From Mucilaginibacter sp. KACC 22063 (lineage in GTDB: Bacteria; Bacteroidota; Bacteroidia; Sphingobacteriales; Sphingobacteriaceae), in contig NZ_CP117877.1 in NCBI RefSeq assembly GCF_028736115.1, forward strand, positions 3,410,001 through 3,474,000: a DNA stretch of 64,000 bases, written 5' to 3'. Positions within the stretch are counted from its first letter, which is position 1, and every line of letters begins with the position of its first letter. The notes beneath the pieces were generated by a model. It was not told the DNA's origin. It searched no databases and saw only the letters and a list, made by a program, of their open reading frames with translations. This document shows positions 8,940-18,947 of the stretch, piece after piece. Made by a program: the position numbers and the translations under genes.

Positions 8940-11027
8940 TTAGTCGTCGGTACCCTTTCCATTAAATGCTACGTAAACTGTTTCTGGTATGCCATCTACT
9001 CTCGGGCTTACTTTACGCCCCGCTACCATACCTATTTTTTTCCACTGGTATACCATGCTTATTAAGCCATTCATATAACCACCTTCCGCATGATAGCCCT
9101 CAAAACCGGTATTAGTAGTTTGCAGCCAGGGCAAGCGGCCGGCAAAAATATTACGTTTAGTATCAGGCAGTATATTCGGATCAAGGATTTTGAGGTAACT
9201 GGCTTCGGGCAGCACGTGTACAGGTAAGTTAGCCGCCCACCACGCTGGCACAGGATACTGTTTTTCTATAAATACAGCCTGACAGCTGCCTGCATCAGAT
9301 TGCCATGGTATCCCCATCCACTTGGTAAGGTCGCCCGGAGTAATTTTCCATAACCAGTGTTTTCCACCAGTAGTATCCATTGTTTTACGTATGTCTTCAG
9401 AATCCATCTGAAAGCCAAAGTCGTTGAAGAATATCTCTTTCTGTTCCGCTGGTGTGGCCGCATTAATACGAATTTCCCTAAGTCCGAACAGCCCTTCTTT
9501 GGCAGCTACTTTTTCAAATATTTCCTTATTCTCTGCATAGATAAGGTTATGACGCATAGGCCAGGTAAGCTCTACGCCCGGATGAAAACCGCCGCCATAA
9601 AGAGTCTCCAGTACAGCCCGCGTCATCAGCAATGGCTTTTTTGACGGATCAGTGGCAGCTTCCAGAAATTTCTGGCGGTAATATTCGCCTAATTCGTCAA
9701 TATCGTTAAACGTTATACCCTCTCCAACCGGAGCAAAATCGCCATCTTTCCATTGCCTCATTTTATCATACAAAAGCGGGGGTATAGCAAACCATTGAGC
9801 CGGACTACCTGGATAATTGATACCATCACCGGGATAATATGGCAGTTTCAATTCGTCAAGCCCACTGCCCCGGTTAGAAATACTTGTAGTAGAACTGCTT
9901 GGAATAACGGGTTCATTGTTGTAAGGATAGGCCGGATCACGGAAAAGATTAAACACCTGCTCACGTACGGGCTTTGCCTCGGGTGTATTCTGATAAAGGT
10001 ATTTAAATTTACCATCAGCCGTCAGCTTATCTACAGTTTCTTTGAATGATGGTGCAAGAAAATCTCCAAGGTTGACCCATTGCATGCGGTAAAGGCGATA
10101 CATTAGCGGGAATACAAGGCTGAATTCAGACTGAAATTCATCTTCAGATGCTCCGCTGATAATATCATACATTGTTGATATGGGATTGATCTGCGGTGCA
10201 TAATCAGGCGGAGCAGTGGTAACCCATGCCGCCGAATTAGCATCTGTTAACTCGTAAGTAGCGCCATCTGCCTTAGAGGTAATTACTGCCGTAATACGAC
10301 CATCGCAAATGTCATCGTACCAGTTTGAATTATCGGCAAAATCGGTATTAAGATCAGAGGGGTTCAGTGCTGCCGAAATACCATCTGCCGCATAAAAGAT
10401 CAGCGTTCCGTTATCATATTCAACCGTACCCAGATTTACTGTTTTATCAGTTGTATCAATACTGGCAGCAAGTTTACTAACCCCGCCTTTTTTAAAAGGG
10501 AACTCACCTTCTAAAACCTGCCGGTTGTTCACCTCATCAACTGTTACGGCATCGGGCCGGTTTACCAGCTCTTTACGGTAATCATAACCACCCGGCATAC
10601 GGATACTCATATCAAGCACGTTAGGGTTACGCTGGGTAGCACCAATGCCCGGAGCTATTTTATTTATTGCAAATTCAGGACTGAGATTCCTGTTTTCTGA
10701 TATAATAGAGAGATCGAGACTATTATTAAAATCATACCAGAACGGTTTTTTGTTGGCTACTTCGGCAGTCCATTTAATGGTGTATTGTGCCGGATCAACC
10801 TGTTTAAACGGCCGGCCGCTCTCATCACATTCATAAATATAAAAACGCTGCGCCTGTTTTCTGATCTGGCCTGTTTCAGTCAGATAATTTTCATCAGTTT
10901 TGTAAAGGTTTTCCCAGGGAATATCCGGGCTGAAAGTGACCTGATCCTGCTGCGCCGGGCCATTTCCAAGACGAGCTACACCGATTGAAGGATATATCCT
11001 AAACCGGGGATTGATTTGATTTGCCAT
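8940..11027 (-). CDS. LodA/GoxA-type CTQ-dependent amino-acid oxidase
   Basis: A 695-residue quinoprotein of the LodA family, whose characterised members oxidise lysine or glycine and release H2O2. The start RIYPSIGVARLGN and the early WTAEVANKKPFWYDF block are family signatures. GGGFHPGVELTWPMR is at about 478-492. LTKWMGIPWQSDAGSC places the likely cofactor cysteine at Cys582. The partner Trp should lie C-terminal to it; Trp634 and Trp662 are candidates and I cannot decide between them. No ordinary signal peptide is visible, as in other LodA proteins. The substrate is unknown. H2O2 production could make it antibacterial. Confidence 0.9.
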   Translation of the reverse strand: MANQINPRFRIYPSIGVARLGNGPAQQDQVTFSPDIPWENLYKTDENYLTETGQIRKQAQRFYIYECDESGRPFKQVDPAQYTIKWTAEVANKKPFWYDFNNSLDLSIISENRNLSPEFAINKIAPGIGATQRNPNVLDMSIRMPGGYDYRKELVNRPDAVTVDEVNNRQVLEGEFPFKKGGVSKLAASIDTTDKTVNLGTVEYDNGTLIFYAADGISAALNPSDLNTDFADNSNWYDDICDGRITAVITSKADGATYELTDANSAAWVTTAPPDYAPQINPISTMYDIISGASEDEFQSEFSLVFPLMYRLYRMQWVNLGDFLAPSFKETVDKLTADGKFKYLYQNTPEAKPVREQVFNLFRDPAYPYNNEPVIPSSSTTSISNRGSGLDELKLPYYPGDGINYPGSPAQWFAIPPLLYDKMRQWKDGDFAPVGEGITFNDIDELGEYYRQKFLEAATDPSKKPLLMTRAVLETLYGGGFHPGVELTWPMRHNLIYAENKEIFEKVAAKEGLFGLREIRINAATPAEQKEIFFNDFGFQMDSEDIRKTMDTTGGKHWLWKITPGDLTKWMGIPWQSDAGSCQAVFIEKQYPVPAWWAANLPVHVLPEASYLKILDPNILPDTKRNIFAGRLPWLQTTNTGFEGYHAEGGYMNGLISMVYQWKKIGMVAGRKVSPRVDGIPETVYVAFNGKGTDD

Positions 11028-11164
11028 TGTGCTTGTATTTAGGTTAATAGAATATTGGTTTTACAGTTATCGCTGCATCGCAGCTAAGTGATCATAAAAA
11101 CGATATGTTGTAAGGCTGACAGAATTATTTCTCCTTACTAACTTACATCTGTTACTAATCGCTT

Positions 11165-12940
11165 TTATATAATTGTTTTACGGCTGCTCAGCATATTTTC
11201 AGGATCCTGAACATATTTTTCCTTGATCTCTTTTAAATGGTCGTAACTGTCCTGAAAATAAACACGGGTAGGTACACTATCATCTTTGAAGCTGATAAAA
11301 GAACCGTAGGTACCTGGAATATCATAATTACGGCATACTTCCAGCCAGTCCATAGCACGGTTAACATAAGGCTGTACAGCCGGATTAATTATGCCATTGT
11401 TATTCCACCACGCCTGGTATTGAATGGTATAATAGCATTGCTTATACGGCATAGCGCTGCCCTGTGGATAAACGTTGGCCTGGTAGTCGTAATTTTTATA
11501 ATATTCGCCGGTAATTGCACCCAGTGTAAAATAGGTGGTCATCCCCTGCTTTGTTCCTTCGTCGTATAACAGATTTGATTCCAGACTTTCTATTAATTTC
11601 TCCCTGCGATTTTTTGCAACCTGCTCGTCATCCGTTACAGTGGCCAGCCTTGACGTAATTTTATGTGGTGCCGGTTTATCAATTTCGGGTGGTATAGCCT
11701 GAAAGTGCAAAGGTAAAGCCGAAGTATCGTATTTACTTTCGAGGTCATCATTTTTATGATTACCTGTATCCCATTTTATAATCCTGTCCCAAGCCGAAAA
11801 TGGGCTCCATTCCCGCTGCGTCTGATCAGGAATTGCGGTAAGCTTACCCGTTACGCCCGAAGTAACGTTATTGGATAATACAGCCTCTATTTTATCCTCA
11901 AATGATACGGTATAATCAAGATATTCTGACTTAGGAAACCAGTCTGTATCAATAATCTTATTAAGGTTATCTTCAAATTCTTTTTGGCTGGCAAATTGCG
12001 CTTTGCTCCCCATGTAATAGCCATAGAAATACGTATCATGTTTTGAGTTTTCTACCGGTGTTTTATCCTCATCATCTTTATGCTTGGCTACTATCTTTAA
12101 GTTAGTACCCAAAAGATCCGGATTTTCGCCATATTGTATGAGTTGTTCCCATCTTTGTAAAAGCTTTACAGCCGGTGGGATATTAGGGCTTATGGTATGA
12201 TCCCAGGCTACTGTAAACTTAGTAGTGTAATCTGGCAGTGTGAAGGTCTTGTAAATAAGTTCGGTAACAACCCCATAACTCATACCGCCGCCGCCTCTTA
12301 AAGCCCATAACAACTTGCGGTCTTCATCATTAAGGTCTTCAACAGGAGTTCCATCGTATTCAGGTATCAGTTTGTTATCGATAATTTTTTTGATGGTTCC
12401 GTCACCTAATACAATGGTCACCCCGGCAAGGCTCTCACAGCCCATGCCCTTTTGCCGTGTCCATGGCCCCCATCCGCCGCCAAACGTGAAGCCGGCTATC
12501 CGTACCGAATAACAGGTACCGTGCGGCAAGCCCACATTTTTCTTATTCATGGCTTTGATCAGGTCAATGAACATAATGCCCGGCTGTATTACAGCGTAGT
12601 TTTTCTCAGCATCTATGGTTACATTTTTCATTTCGGACAGATCAATAACAACTGCATCTGTACCAGAGCATTCACCTTCGTGATCATGCCCACCCGAACG
12701 TACCCTTAAATCGCCTTTATAATGCCATTCTCTGAGGCACTTTATTACCGCTGATACCTGTTCCGGGTTGGTACAAAATACCATAGCCGTAGGGCGAAAC
12801 TGGTAATAAGTGTTGAAGATCTGCCTCTTATCATTATACTTCTTATTTGTTTTCGGCGAATCAAAAAGTATTTCAGGCATGTTGTTTTTGGGGAGGCGTT
12901 CTTGCAACATCCCAATAACGCTTTGGATAGCAACTTCCAT
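11165..12940 (-). CDS. BBE-type FAD oxidoreductase, probably bicovalent flavin
   Basis: A 591-residue oxidase with an N-terminal FAD-binding PCMH domain and a C-terminal berberine-bridge domain. Both flavin attachment residues of bicovalent members are present: His85 in RVRSGGHDHEG and Cys143 in LPHGTCYSV, followed by FGGGWGPWTRQ. There is no evident signal peptide. Members oxidise sugars, alkaloids or other alcohols/amines with O2. It lies 137 bp upstream of the lodA-like gene on the same strand, so the oxidases may form one unit. The 591 residues exceed the usual 450-530 of bacterial members; the extra length lies in the middle and C-terminal part. Confidence 0.88.
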   Translation of the reverse strand: MEVAIQSVIGMLQERLPKNNMPEILFDSPKTNKKYNDKRQIFNTYYQFRPTAMVFCTNPEQVSAVIKCLREWHYKGDLRVRSGGHDHEGECSGTDAVVIDLSEMKNVTIDAEKNYAVIQPGIMFIDLIKAMNKKNVGLPHGTCYSVRIAGFTFGGGWGPWTRQKGMGCESLAGVTIVLGDGTIKKIIDNKLIPEYDGTPVEDLNDEDRKLLWALRGGGGMSYGVVTELIYKTFTLPDYTTKFTVAWDHTISPNIPPAVKLLQRWEQLIQYGENPDLLGTNLKIVAKHKDDEDKTPVENSKHDTYFYGYYMGSKAQFASQKEFEDNLNKIIDTDWFPKSEYLDYTVSFEDKIEAVLSNNVTSGVTGKLTAIPDQTQREWSPFSAWDRIIKWDTGNHKNDDLESKYDTSALPLHFQAIPPEIDKPAPHKITSRLATVTDDEQVAKNRREKLIESLESNLLYDEGTKQGMTTYFTLGAITGEYYKNYDYQANVYPQGSAMPYKQCYYTIQYQAWWNNNGIINPAVQPYVNRAMDWLEVCRNYDIPGTYGSFISFKDDSVPTRVYFQDSYDHLKEIKEKYVQDPENMLSSRKTII

Positions 12941-13135
12941 AAGATTTGTTTTGTAATAAGGTTTACTTAAAGTACCGTAAAATTTAAAACAAAAGCAAAT
13001 CAGAAACTATGTTTTTATCATGAATGATAAGCCCAACACTGACATCGTTTTCTGTGCTGCGTCAATATTTCAGGTACGTTTTAAATACTTCTTATTAAGA
13101 GCCAGTTGTGTCTGCACACTCTTACTAAGTTATTG

Positions 13136-14695
13136 CTACTCTTTTTTAACAATATCGCTGTTAACTTCAATTTCGTTTAATAAGCCGGGAGAATTAACAG
13201 CTCCTGAAAAGCTTTTTTCGGGCGCGGCAGCAGAGATTTTACCAAGGTCTGCATCTGTCTGGTCTAACTCCCGGAATAGTTTATTTAACTGAATAAGGTG
13301 AGAGTTGAAAAACTTTACCTTGTTATTGTATGCGTTGATACGTTGATTATTAGCTATAGCGGTGACCTGACGCGAAGTATCCGCCGGCAATACCGAATAT
13401 GGGGAAAGATTATTAACGGTAGTGCGAATGGGCAATAATGAAGGTGCTGGCTCCTTATCGTCAAGCGCCTGCAGGGTAAGCACCTGCGGATCGGGGTTGT
13501 AAGCTACCAGACTTTTATATTCGTCCAGTATATCGTTACTGATACGGCGTTCGGTTGCCTGGTCTTCGGCTATAATATTTCTCTTTACATTACTTTTGAA
13601 TCCGTTAAACAGCAGCGATGTAAAGTCATGGGCTTTGGTGCGCAATACAGCCCCCTGCACAGAATAATAATTGCTGAGCGTTTTAGTTTTGGCATACATC
13701 ACCCCCAGGTTGGTACTGAAAACCTGTAATGGAGAAGCGAGCGACAGATCGGTTTCGTTGCCAAAATTATAAAACTGCCGCCCATAAATTTCCAGGTCAT
13801 CAATACGCTCATAGGATGAAAGGAAATAGAGGCGGTAACGCTGGTATTCTTTATCGGGGTTATCTATCTGTGCATAACAGTTTTGCAAAAAATCCTGAAA
13901 TGATTTATCATTAAATATCTGATAAATATTGGCCTGCGCAGTGGGTTTCCAGCGCACAAGCGAGATACGGGCCTTAAACTCCAGTTCGGCAGTACTATTT
14001 ACCCGTAATGAATCAAACATTTTAGCAACAAAGTAAGCCACCTGCGCATTGGCCATGCCCCGCTTATCTTTATCTACCATAGCTTGCAGGCTGTCCTGTA
14101 TGGTCAGGTAGTTCTCGCTGTTATTCCAAAAAGACGGCTCAAGGGGCGGCAGCAACAACCGGTTTGTTTTAACGTCGACAAAAACAAAAGTACCCAAAGG
14201 ATAAACGTTCTGAAAATTCTTTTCGAGCATGGACAGGCTGCTCATCGATGTGGAATCCAGCCTCAACAAAAAGTTAAGTACTTTATTATGTTCCAATTTT
14301 ACACTTAATCCTTCCAGCGATTCAAAGCTGGTATTGGTTTTTTCAGGTACAATGATCTGGATGTTCTGAACCGTACTTTTTTGTTTATCTAAGGTTGCAA
14401 AATCGCGCCGGATGGTAATTGAGGTTTGATCCTCGCTGTCCTGTCCGTAAAAAGCGATGGTATCGCCTTTTCTTATTGATAGCTCTTTCTCTTTAACCTG
14501 ACCAGGATCCAGATTAAACAATGGCTTTACGCGCACTTCGCCGGCATGCTGGTTGATGCGGTAAAATACGGCCACCTTATTTTTTCCGGGGTTAGTGATA
14601 CGAAATTTAAAACCTGTTGCCATTGATACAAATGGCAACATAACGCAGCCAAGCAAAACAAGCAGGCTTATGCGATAAATTGCATGAATTTTCAT
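13136..14695 (-). CDS. Secreted protein of unknown function in oxidase cluster
   Basis: A 519-residue protein that I do not recognise. Starting at MKIHAIYRIS (14695), a signal peptide ending near VSMATG is clear; the ATG at 14710 adds five residues before it. The mature part begins with a beta-rich stretch (FKFRITNPGKNKVAVFYRI) and continues with mixed helical sequence rich in Asn, Gln and Ser. No catalytic motif, repeat or membrane segment is evident. It lies between the BBE oxidase and the TonB receptor on the same strand, so it may be periplasmic or surface-exposed and act with them; that is guesswork from position. Confidence 0.75.
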   Translation of the reverse strand: MKIHAIYRISLLVLLGCVMLPFVSMATGFKFRITNPGKNKVAVFYRINQHAGEVRVKPLFNLDPGQVKEKELSIRKGDTIAFYGQDSEDQTSITIRRDFATLDKQKSTVQNIQIIVPEKTNTSFESLEGLSVKLEHNKVLNFLLRLDSTSMSSLSMLEKNFQNVYPLGTFVFVDVKTNRLLLPPLEPSFWNNSENYLTIQDSLQAMVDKDKRGMANAQVAYFVAKMFDSLRVNSTAELEFKARISLVRWKPTAQANIYQIFNDKSFQDFLQNCYAQIDNPDKEYQRYRLYFLSSYERIDDLEIYGRQFYNFGNETDLSLASPLQVFSTNLGVMYAKTKTLSNYYSVQGAVLRTKAHDFTSLLFNGFKSNVKRNIIAEDQATERRISNDILDEYKSLVAYNPDPQVLTLQALDDKEPAPSLLPIRTTVNNLSPYSVLPADTSRQVTAIANNQRINAYNNKVKFFNSHLIQLNKLFRELDQTDADLGKISAAAPEKSFSGAVNSPGLLNEIEVNSDIVKKE

Positions 14696-14787
14696 AGGGG
14701 TATTTCTCACTAAACGGTAAAAGCAAAAAAATAGTTTGCGAACAAATTCATTACATCATTTTGATGCCGCTCACTATTTATTTATCC

Positions 14788-17253
14788 TTAAAACTCTTTA
14801 TCACCAAACTCGCTATTGGGCAGTTTTAGCTTACTGGTCAGTTTGTTCAGGTTAAAGCTAAAATTTACCATTATCACGTTAGTTTCATAGATGTAGTTAG
14901 TAGTAGTATAAAAGTCAGGTCCCGAGGTGGTAATACGCTGCCGGTTAGATTGGTGCCAGCCCAGATCTATATTTTGCCATTGCAGCATAGCAGCAAAACG
15001 ACCGTTCATAAACGTTTTCTTTAGCGAGGTATTGGGCACCAGGAAGCGCGAATCTTCACCTTGTGCTGTAGGCCTGCGCGACAAGTAATTCACATTTCCC
15101 TGAAGGTTCCAGGTAGTACCAAGCTTGAAGTTGGTGTTAGCATTAACGGAATATACCCAATTGCTATTGGACACATAAGAGTTTACGCCTACAATGTTGA
15201 GCGTACCATTGATCTTGTAATTATAAACGTTAGCACCCAGGTACAGGCTCCACCATTTAAGCGGCTGCAAATTCACTCCTGCTTCCAATCCTATAGACCG
15301 TGCGCGGTCTGCATTCGTGTACACCCGGTTTAAAATGGTATCGGCATATACACTGTTTACCCGCTGAATGGGGTTCTTTACGTTCTGGTAATACAGCGTT
15401 GTAAAGAATGAACCTTTATGGAGCATTCTGATCAATCCTAACTCTGCCAGATCCACAAACTCCGGCTTCAGATCAGGGTCGCCTTGCTCTAACGTTTCAG
15501 AATGCTCCCTCTCGGGAATAGGATTCAGTTCAAAGTTGGTAGTGCGCTGCACCCGTTTACTATAACCGGCTTTAGCCTGCCAACCCTCGTTAAAAGTATA
15601 CAGCAAATTAGCTGACGGGAACAGATTAGACAAATTAAGTTGGTGCGGCACCGGATCATAAGATAAATTTACGGTACGGGCGGCGTATTCATATCGCAAA
15701 CCTGCCGTGTATTCAAGCTTATTTTGCTTACCTGAATATTGTGTATAAACCGAATTGATCTGATTCTTTGCCCTGGCGCCACCCCTGAAACGGTCAGCAT
15801 CCGGCTGTGATATGGTAGGCGTAACAACATAACCGAATTGCCCGTCCTGTGTATCATACCTGAACTGATAACCGCTTTCCAGTTTGCCCTTACCGATAAT
15901 GGCTGCATAATCTAATTTAAACCGGTAACCGTTAATAGGATTCTTGTAAGGGTTATATACGTATTGTATGGTATCTACTATGTTAGGATACTGCAGGTTC
16001 CGGTTCTTAGTGTCACCATACAGGTTTGCATGCTCGTACAAAAAGGATGTGGTCAGTGTTGATTTGTTACTAAAGGTATGCGTGTAATCTAAATTGCCTA
16101 ATGAGAAGTCCCCTTCTTTGGTTTGCAGGTTAGAGTTGAAATAGGTGGTGCTTTTGAGAATCTTCCCTGTTGTCAGATCGGCCGTGCTGTTATTATACAG
16201 CAGGTCGGCCAGGCGCGATTGAAAACGGTGCCCGATAAACAAACCAGCCGAAAAGGAGTTGCTCGCATCGGCCGTGAAATTTGCAGAAAACCGGCCTGCA
16301 TAATTATATTTATCAAAGCTCCGCTCGCCATTGGAAGGGAAACGGGTAATGGTATTGTTGGTGAAGTTTTTGGTGTAGGCGTCGCCCTCCCGGTAGCCAG
16401 CTACATCTGTCCGAAGGTAATTGCCACTGGCCGACAGGTCCCATTTACCTTTACGGTAATTCAATGTCAGATCGCCGCCAAAGCGTTTCGGCTTTTCTTT
16501 ATTGCCATAATCGCCCGTACTGGGCAACCCGCCCTGGGCGTTCGCAGCCAAGGTAAATCCATCATTCGCTCCTTTTTTAGTGATGATGTTAATGATACCG
16601 GCTTTCCCATCCGGGTCATACTTTGCCGAAGGAGACGTGATCACTTCTATATTTTGCAAACTATTGGCAGGCAATTGGCTCAATACCGTTTGCGCATCAG
16701 TGAATACCGGCTTGCCATTCACCAGTACCAGAAAGCCGGTAGAACCGCGCACACTGATATCACCCTCACCGTTAACCGTAACCGAAGGCAGATTTCTCAA
16801 TACGTCAATAGCTGTACCGCCGCGGGCGCTTTCAAACTGATCGGCCCGGTAAGTTTGTTTATCAATCTTATTTAGAGCATTGTCGCGCTGGCCGGTTATC
16901 TTCACTTCGCTGAGCAGCTTTTGACTGCGCGAAAGCCATATCGTACCGGCATTAACCTGGCTGTTAGCTGTCAGGTTAAAAGTTTGCGTACGTTTAGTAT
17001 GATAACCTATAAAAGCTACTTTGATCACATACGCACCCGCAGCCAGTTTTGAAAACACAAAAGAGCCATTGGATTTAGTCAGTACCCCTGCAACAACAGA
17101 CGAATCGCTGGCTTTAAGTAAGGCGATACTGGCATATTCAACCGGTTGTTTAGTCTGTTCATCAGCCACTATGCCGGCAACGGAAGCATTTTGGGCAAAT
17201 AATGATTTAGATGATAAGAGAATTATAAAAAGGATAAACGTAATGTTTTTCAT
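14788..17253 (-). CDS. TonB-dependent receptor / outer-membrane beta-barrel protein
   Basis: An 821-residue outer-membrane receptor. It has a signal peptide (MKNITFILFIILLSSKSLFA), an N-terminal CarboxypepD_reg-like domain (VAGIVADEQTKQPVEYASIALL), a plug domain (TAIDVLRNLPSVTVNGEGDISVRG, then IEVITSPSAKYDPDGKAGIINI) and a long barrel ending in Phe. The domain order fits the outer-membrane beta-barrel family that imports peptides, siderophores or cofactors rather than SusC. The start at 17253 places the signal peptide first; an ATG at 17274 would precede it by seven residues. An AraC regulator lies just upstream on the same strand and may control it. Confidence 0.92.
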   Translation of the reverse strand: MKNITFILFIILLSSKSLFAQNASVAGIVADEQTKQPVEYASIALLKASDSSVVAGVLTKSNGSFVFSKLAAGAYVIKVAFIGYHTKRTQTFNLTANSQVNAGTIWLSRSQKLLSEVKITGQRDNALNKIDKQTYRADQFESARGGTAIDVLRNLPSVTVNGEGDISVRGSTGFLVLVNGKPVFTDAQTVLSQLPANSLQNIEVITSPSAKYDPDGKAGIINIITKKGANDGFTLAANAQGGLPSTGDYGNKEKPKRFGGDLTLNYRKGKWDLSASGNYLRTDVAGYREGDAYTKNFTNNTITRFPSNGERSFDKYNYAGRFSANFTADASNSFSAGLFIGHRFQSRLADLLYNNSTADLTTGKILKSTTYFNSNLQTKEGDFSLGNLDYTHTFSNKSTLTTSFLYEHANLYGDTKNRNLQYPNIVDTIQYVYNPYKNPINGYRFKLDYAAIIGKGKLESGYQFRYDTQDGQFGYVVTPTISQPDADRFRGGARAKNQINSVYTQYSGKQNKLEYTAGLRYEYAARTVNLSYDPVPHQLNLSNLFPSANLLYTFNEGWQAKAGYSKRVQRTTNFELNPIPEREHSETLEQGDPDLKPEFVDLAELGLIRMLHKGSFFTTLYYQNVKNPIQRVNSVYADTILNRVYTNADRARSIGLEAGVNLQPLKWWSLYLGANVYNYKINGTLNIVGVNSYVSNSNWVYSVNANTNFKLGTTWNLQGNVNYLSRRPTAQGEDSRFLVPNTSLKKTFMNGRFAAMLQWQNIDLGWHQSNRQRITTSGPDFYTTTNYIYETNVIMVNFSFNLNKLTSKLKLPNSEFGDKEF

Positions 17254-17329
17254 GAAAATAATGCCGCGACACAAAAATACTTTGCACCGGCTTTACTCAC
17301 ATTGTACAATACTTCTGAACGATTGTAGA

Positions 17330-18154
17330 TTACCCTTTTGTTACAGCCATCTCACGGTAGGCACCAGGGGTTAGATTAGTGTTTTGTTTAAAAAACTTAA
17401 TGAAATGCGGCGAATCGGTAAAGCCAAGGTCAGTAGCTATTTCGTGTACGGATTTGCCAGTGGCACTCAGCAACAGTTTAGCTTCCAGCAAAATTCGCTC
17501 ATTAATAACTACGGCAGGGGTTTTATACACCGCTTTTTTACAGGTCTCATTTAAAACAGCCGTAGTGACATGCAGACGCTCTGCATAAAATCCCAGTTCA
17601 CGCGTTTGAGCAAAATGATCGTTAACTAACCGTTTATACTGCTGAAAAAGATGATCGGCACCGTTAAATATCGGTTTGCCGGTTTTTGACAACTGCCGTA
17701 ATTTAGCGATTAGTAAATGCAGATAGGCCCTGTAGGTTCCAGTATCAGGAGCAGCGGACTTGAACTCGTTATACAATAAGTTTACCAAATCAAATAGCGG
17801 ATGATCTGCCGCAGACAGCGCTATCTGAGCCGGAAACCTGAAAAGGATCTCTATATCCTCCTTTAATAATAACTCTTCCCTGAAAAGTATTACGAATCCC
17901 TTTGGCAAAGAAGAGAAGTTCCAGCAATGGGTTTGGCCCGGGCGCAGATAGTAGGCTACCGGGGATATCACCTCAAACTGATGACCGTCAATTTCGTGAA
18001 AGCCCGAACCCTGGTTGAGCAGGATGAGTTCATGATAATTGGCATGCCGGTGAGGCCGGGTTGGTTTAATGACCTCTTTCATCAAACTAACCTTTATCTC
18101 CAGGTCGGCTTCCATTTTATCCTTAACCGGAATATTATTGGTTATTGCCAGCAT
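17330..18154 (-). CDS. AraC-family transcriptional regulator
   Basis: A 274-residue regulator with an N-terminal cupin sensor (HRHANYHELILLNQGSGFHEIDG, then RPGQTHCW) and a C-terminal AraC helix-turn-helix pair ending HEIATDLGFTDSPHFIKFFKQNTNLTPGAYR. It lies 76 bp upstream of the TonB receptor on the same strand. By position it is the likely regulator of that receptor and perhaps of the oxidase genes further downstream. Confidence 0.93.
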   Translation of the reverse strand: MLAITNNIPVKDKMEADLEIKVSLMKEVIKPTRPHRHANYHELILLNQGSGFHEIDGHQFEVISPVAYYLRPGQTHCWNFSSLPKGFVILFREELLLKEDIEILFRFPAQIALSAADHPLFDLVNLLYNEFKSAAPDTGTYRAYLHLLIAKLRQLSKTGKPIFNGADHLFQQYKRLVNDHFAQTRELGFYAERLHVTTAVLNETCKKAVYKTPAVVINERILLEAKLLLSATGKSVHEIATDLGFTDSPHFIKFFKQNTNLTPGAYREMAVTKG

Positions 18155-18248
18155 ACTTATTATCAGCAGCTAAAGTTAACAGAAAAAGGCGGTTGAACAG
18201 ACAGCAAGAAGTTTGTTTTTATGCAGGGTTAAAAGTCAGGTGATCCAA

Positions 18249-18485
18249 TTATTCATCCGGAAGATATATCCCCCATACCAAATTAGAGAATTCGCCAGCA
18301 GCGAAGCGGACGATGGTTACCCCATCAGTGATCTCGTAAATACCCATAACATGATCTTCACCATATATGGGGTCCTTGACCCAAACGTATTGCTTTTGGT
18401 CAAGCCATTCGTATGACCAGATATTCAGACCATTAATAAAAAGGTCATGGCCGTCGATAACTGATTTGTAAAACTTCCAGTTCAT
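18249..18485 (-). CDS. Small protein of unknown function
   Basis: A 78-residue acidic, aromatic-rich protein (MNWKFYKSVIDGHDL at the start, WGIYLPDE at the end). I know no family for it. The high Trp/Tyr content, regular alternation of polar and hydrophobic residues and a clean ATG-to-stop frame make it look like a real beta-rich small domain. It has no signal peptide and no membrane helix. It lies upstream of the AraC gene on the same strand. Confidence 0.55.
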   Translation of the reverse strand: MNWKFYKSVIDGHDLFINGLNIWSYEWLDQKQYVWVKDPIYGEDHVMGIYEITDGVTIVRFAAGEFSNLVWGIYLPDE

Positions 18486-18947
18486 GTTTCTTTTTAAATA
18501 GCCCGGATACTTGCAGATATTTTAATGCCAGATGGTTATAGCACCGTTACATTAAAATCAAACACGATTTCTTTCATAAATGTCTTGAAAATTTTTGTTA
18601 TAAATTCAATTAAGAACCCCGTTTTGCTGTCCTTAATTTACCAATCATACATAACTTATTAAACACTAAGTCTTAACTGGAATATTAGGATTACTACGTA
18701 CATAATTTCATTCTAAATAATTTTTTTAACTATAAAACATAATTCACTACGTTTTAGTTGTACAAAGGACAATAGCATCGATGAACCTTTTTTGCAAGGC
18801 CGGGAGGGGTTGCTTCGCTTGGCAGATAAGGAGAGTTGATTGATGCTATTGACAATAAAATTGTAGGGAAGCTGGACGATGGAAAGACGGAAATTTTCTG
18901 GCTGGGCAGTTGAACAGATGTTGCAAATCAGTTAAACACATTAAAAT
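18486..18947. other. 462-bp gene-free stretch with a possible gene-end remnant
   Basis: Mostly AT-rich and without clear signals. Near the end (about 18831-18913) a frame reads LIDAIDNKIVGKLDDG and then KTEIFWLGS before a stop. It looks like the C-terminal tail of a lost protein: upstream the frame is closed by a TAA. The last 30 bp are the leader of the alcohol dehydrogenase. Confidence 0.35.

Noticed and set aside
13020..13292. 90-codon + frame at the end of the secreted-protein gene
   Set aside because: Mostly antisense to the 3' end of the secreted protein; its Cys/Leu/Ser-rich sequence is not convincing.
16123..16875. 250-codon open frame on + inside the TonB receptor gene
   Set aside because: It is antisense to a well-supported receptor, with low-complexity Arg/Ile/Val composition and no recognisable motif; a shadow of codon usage.
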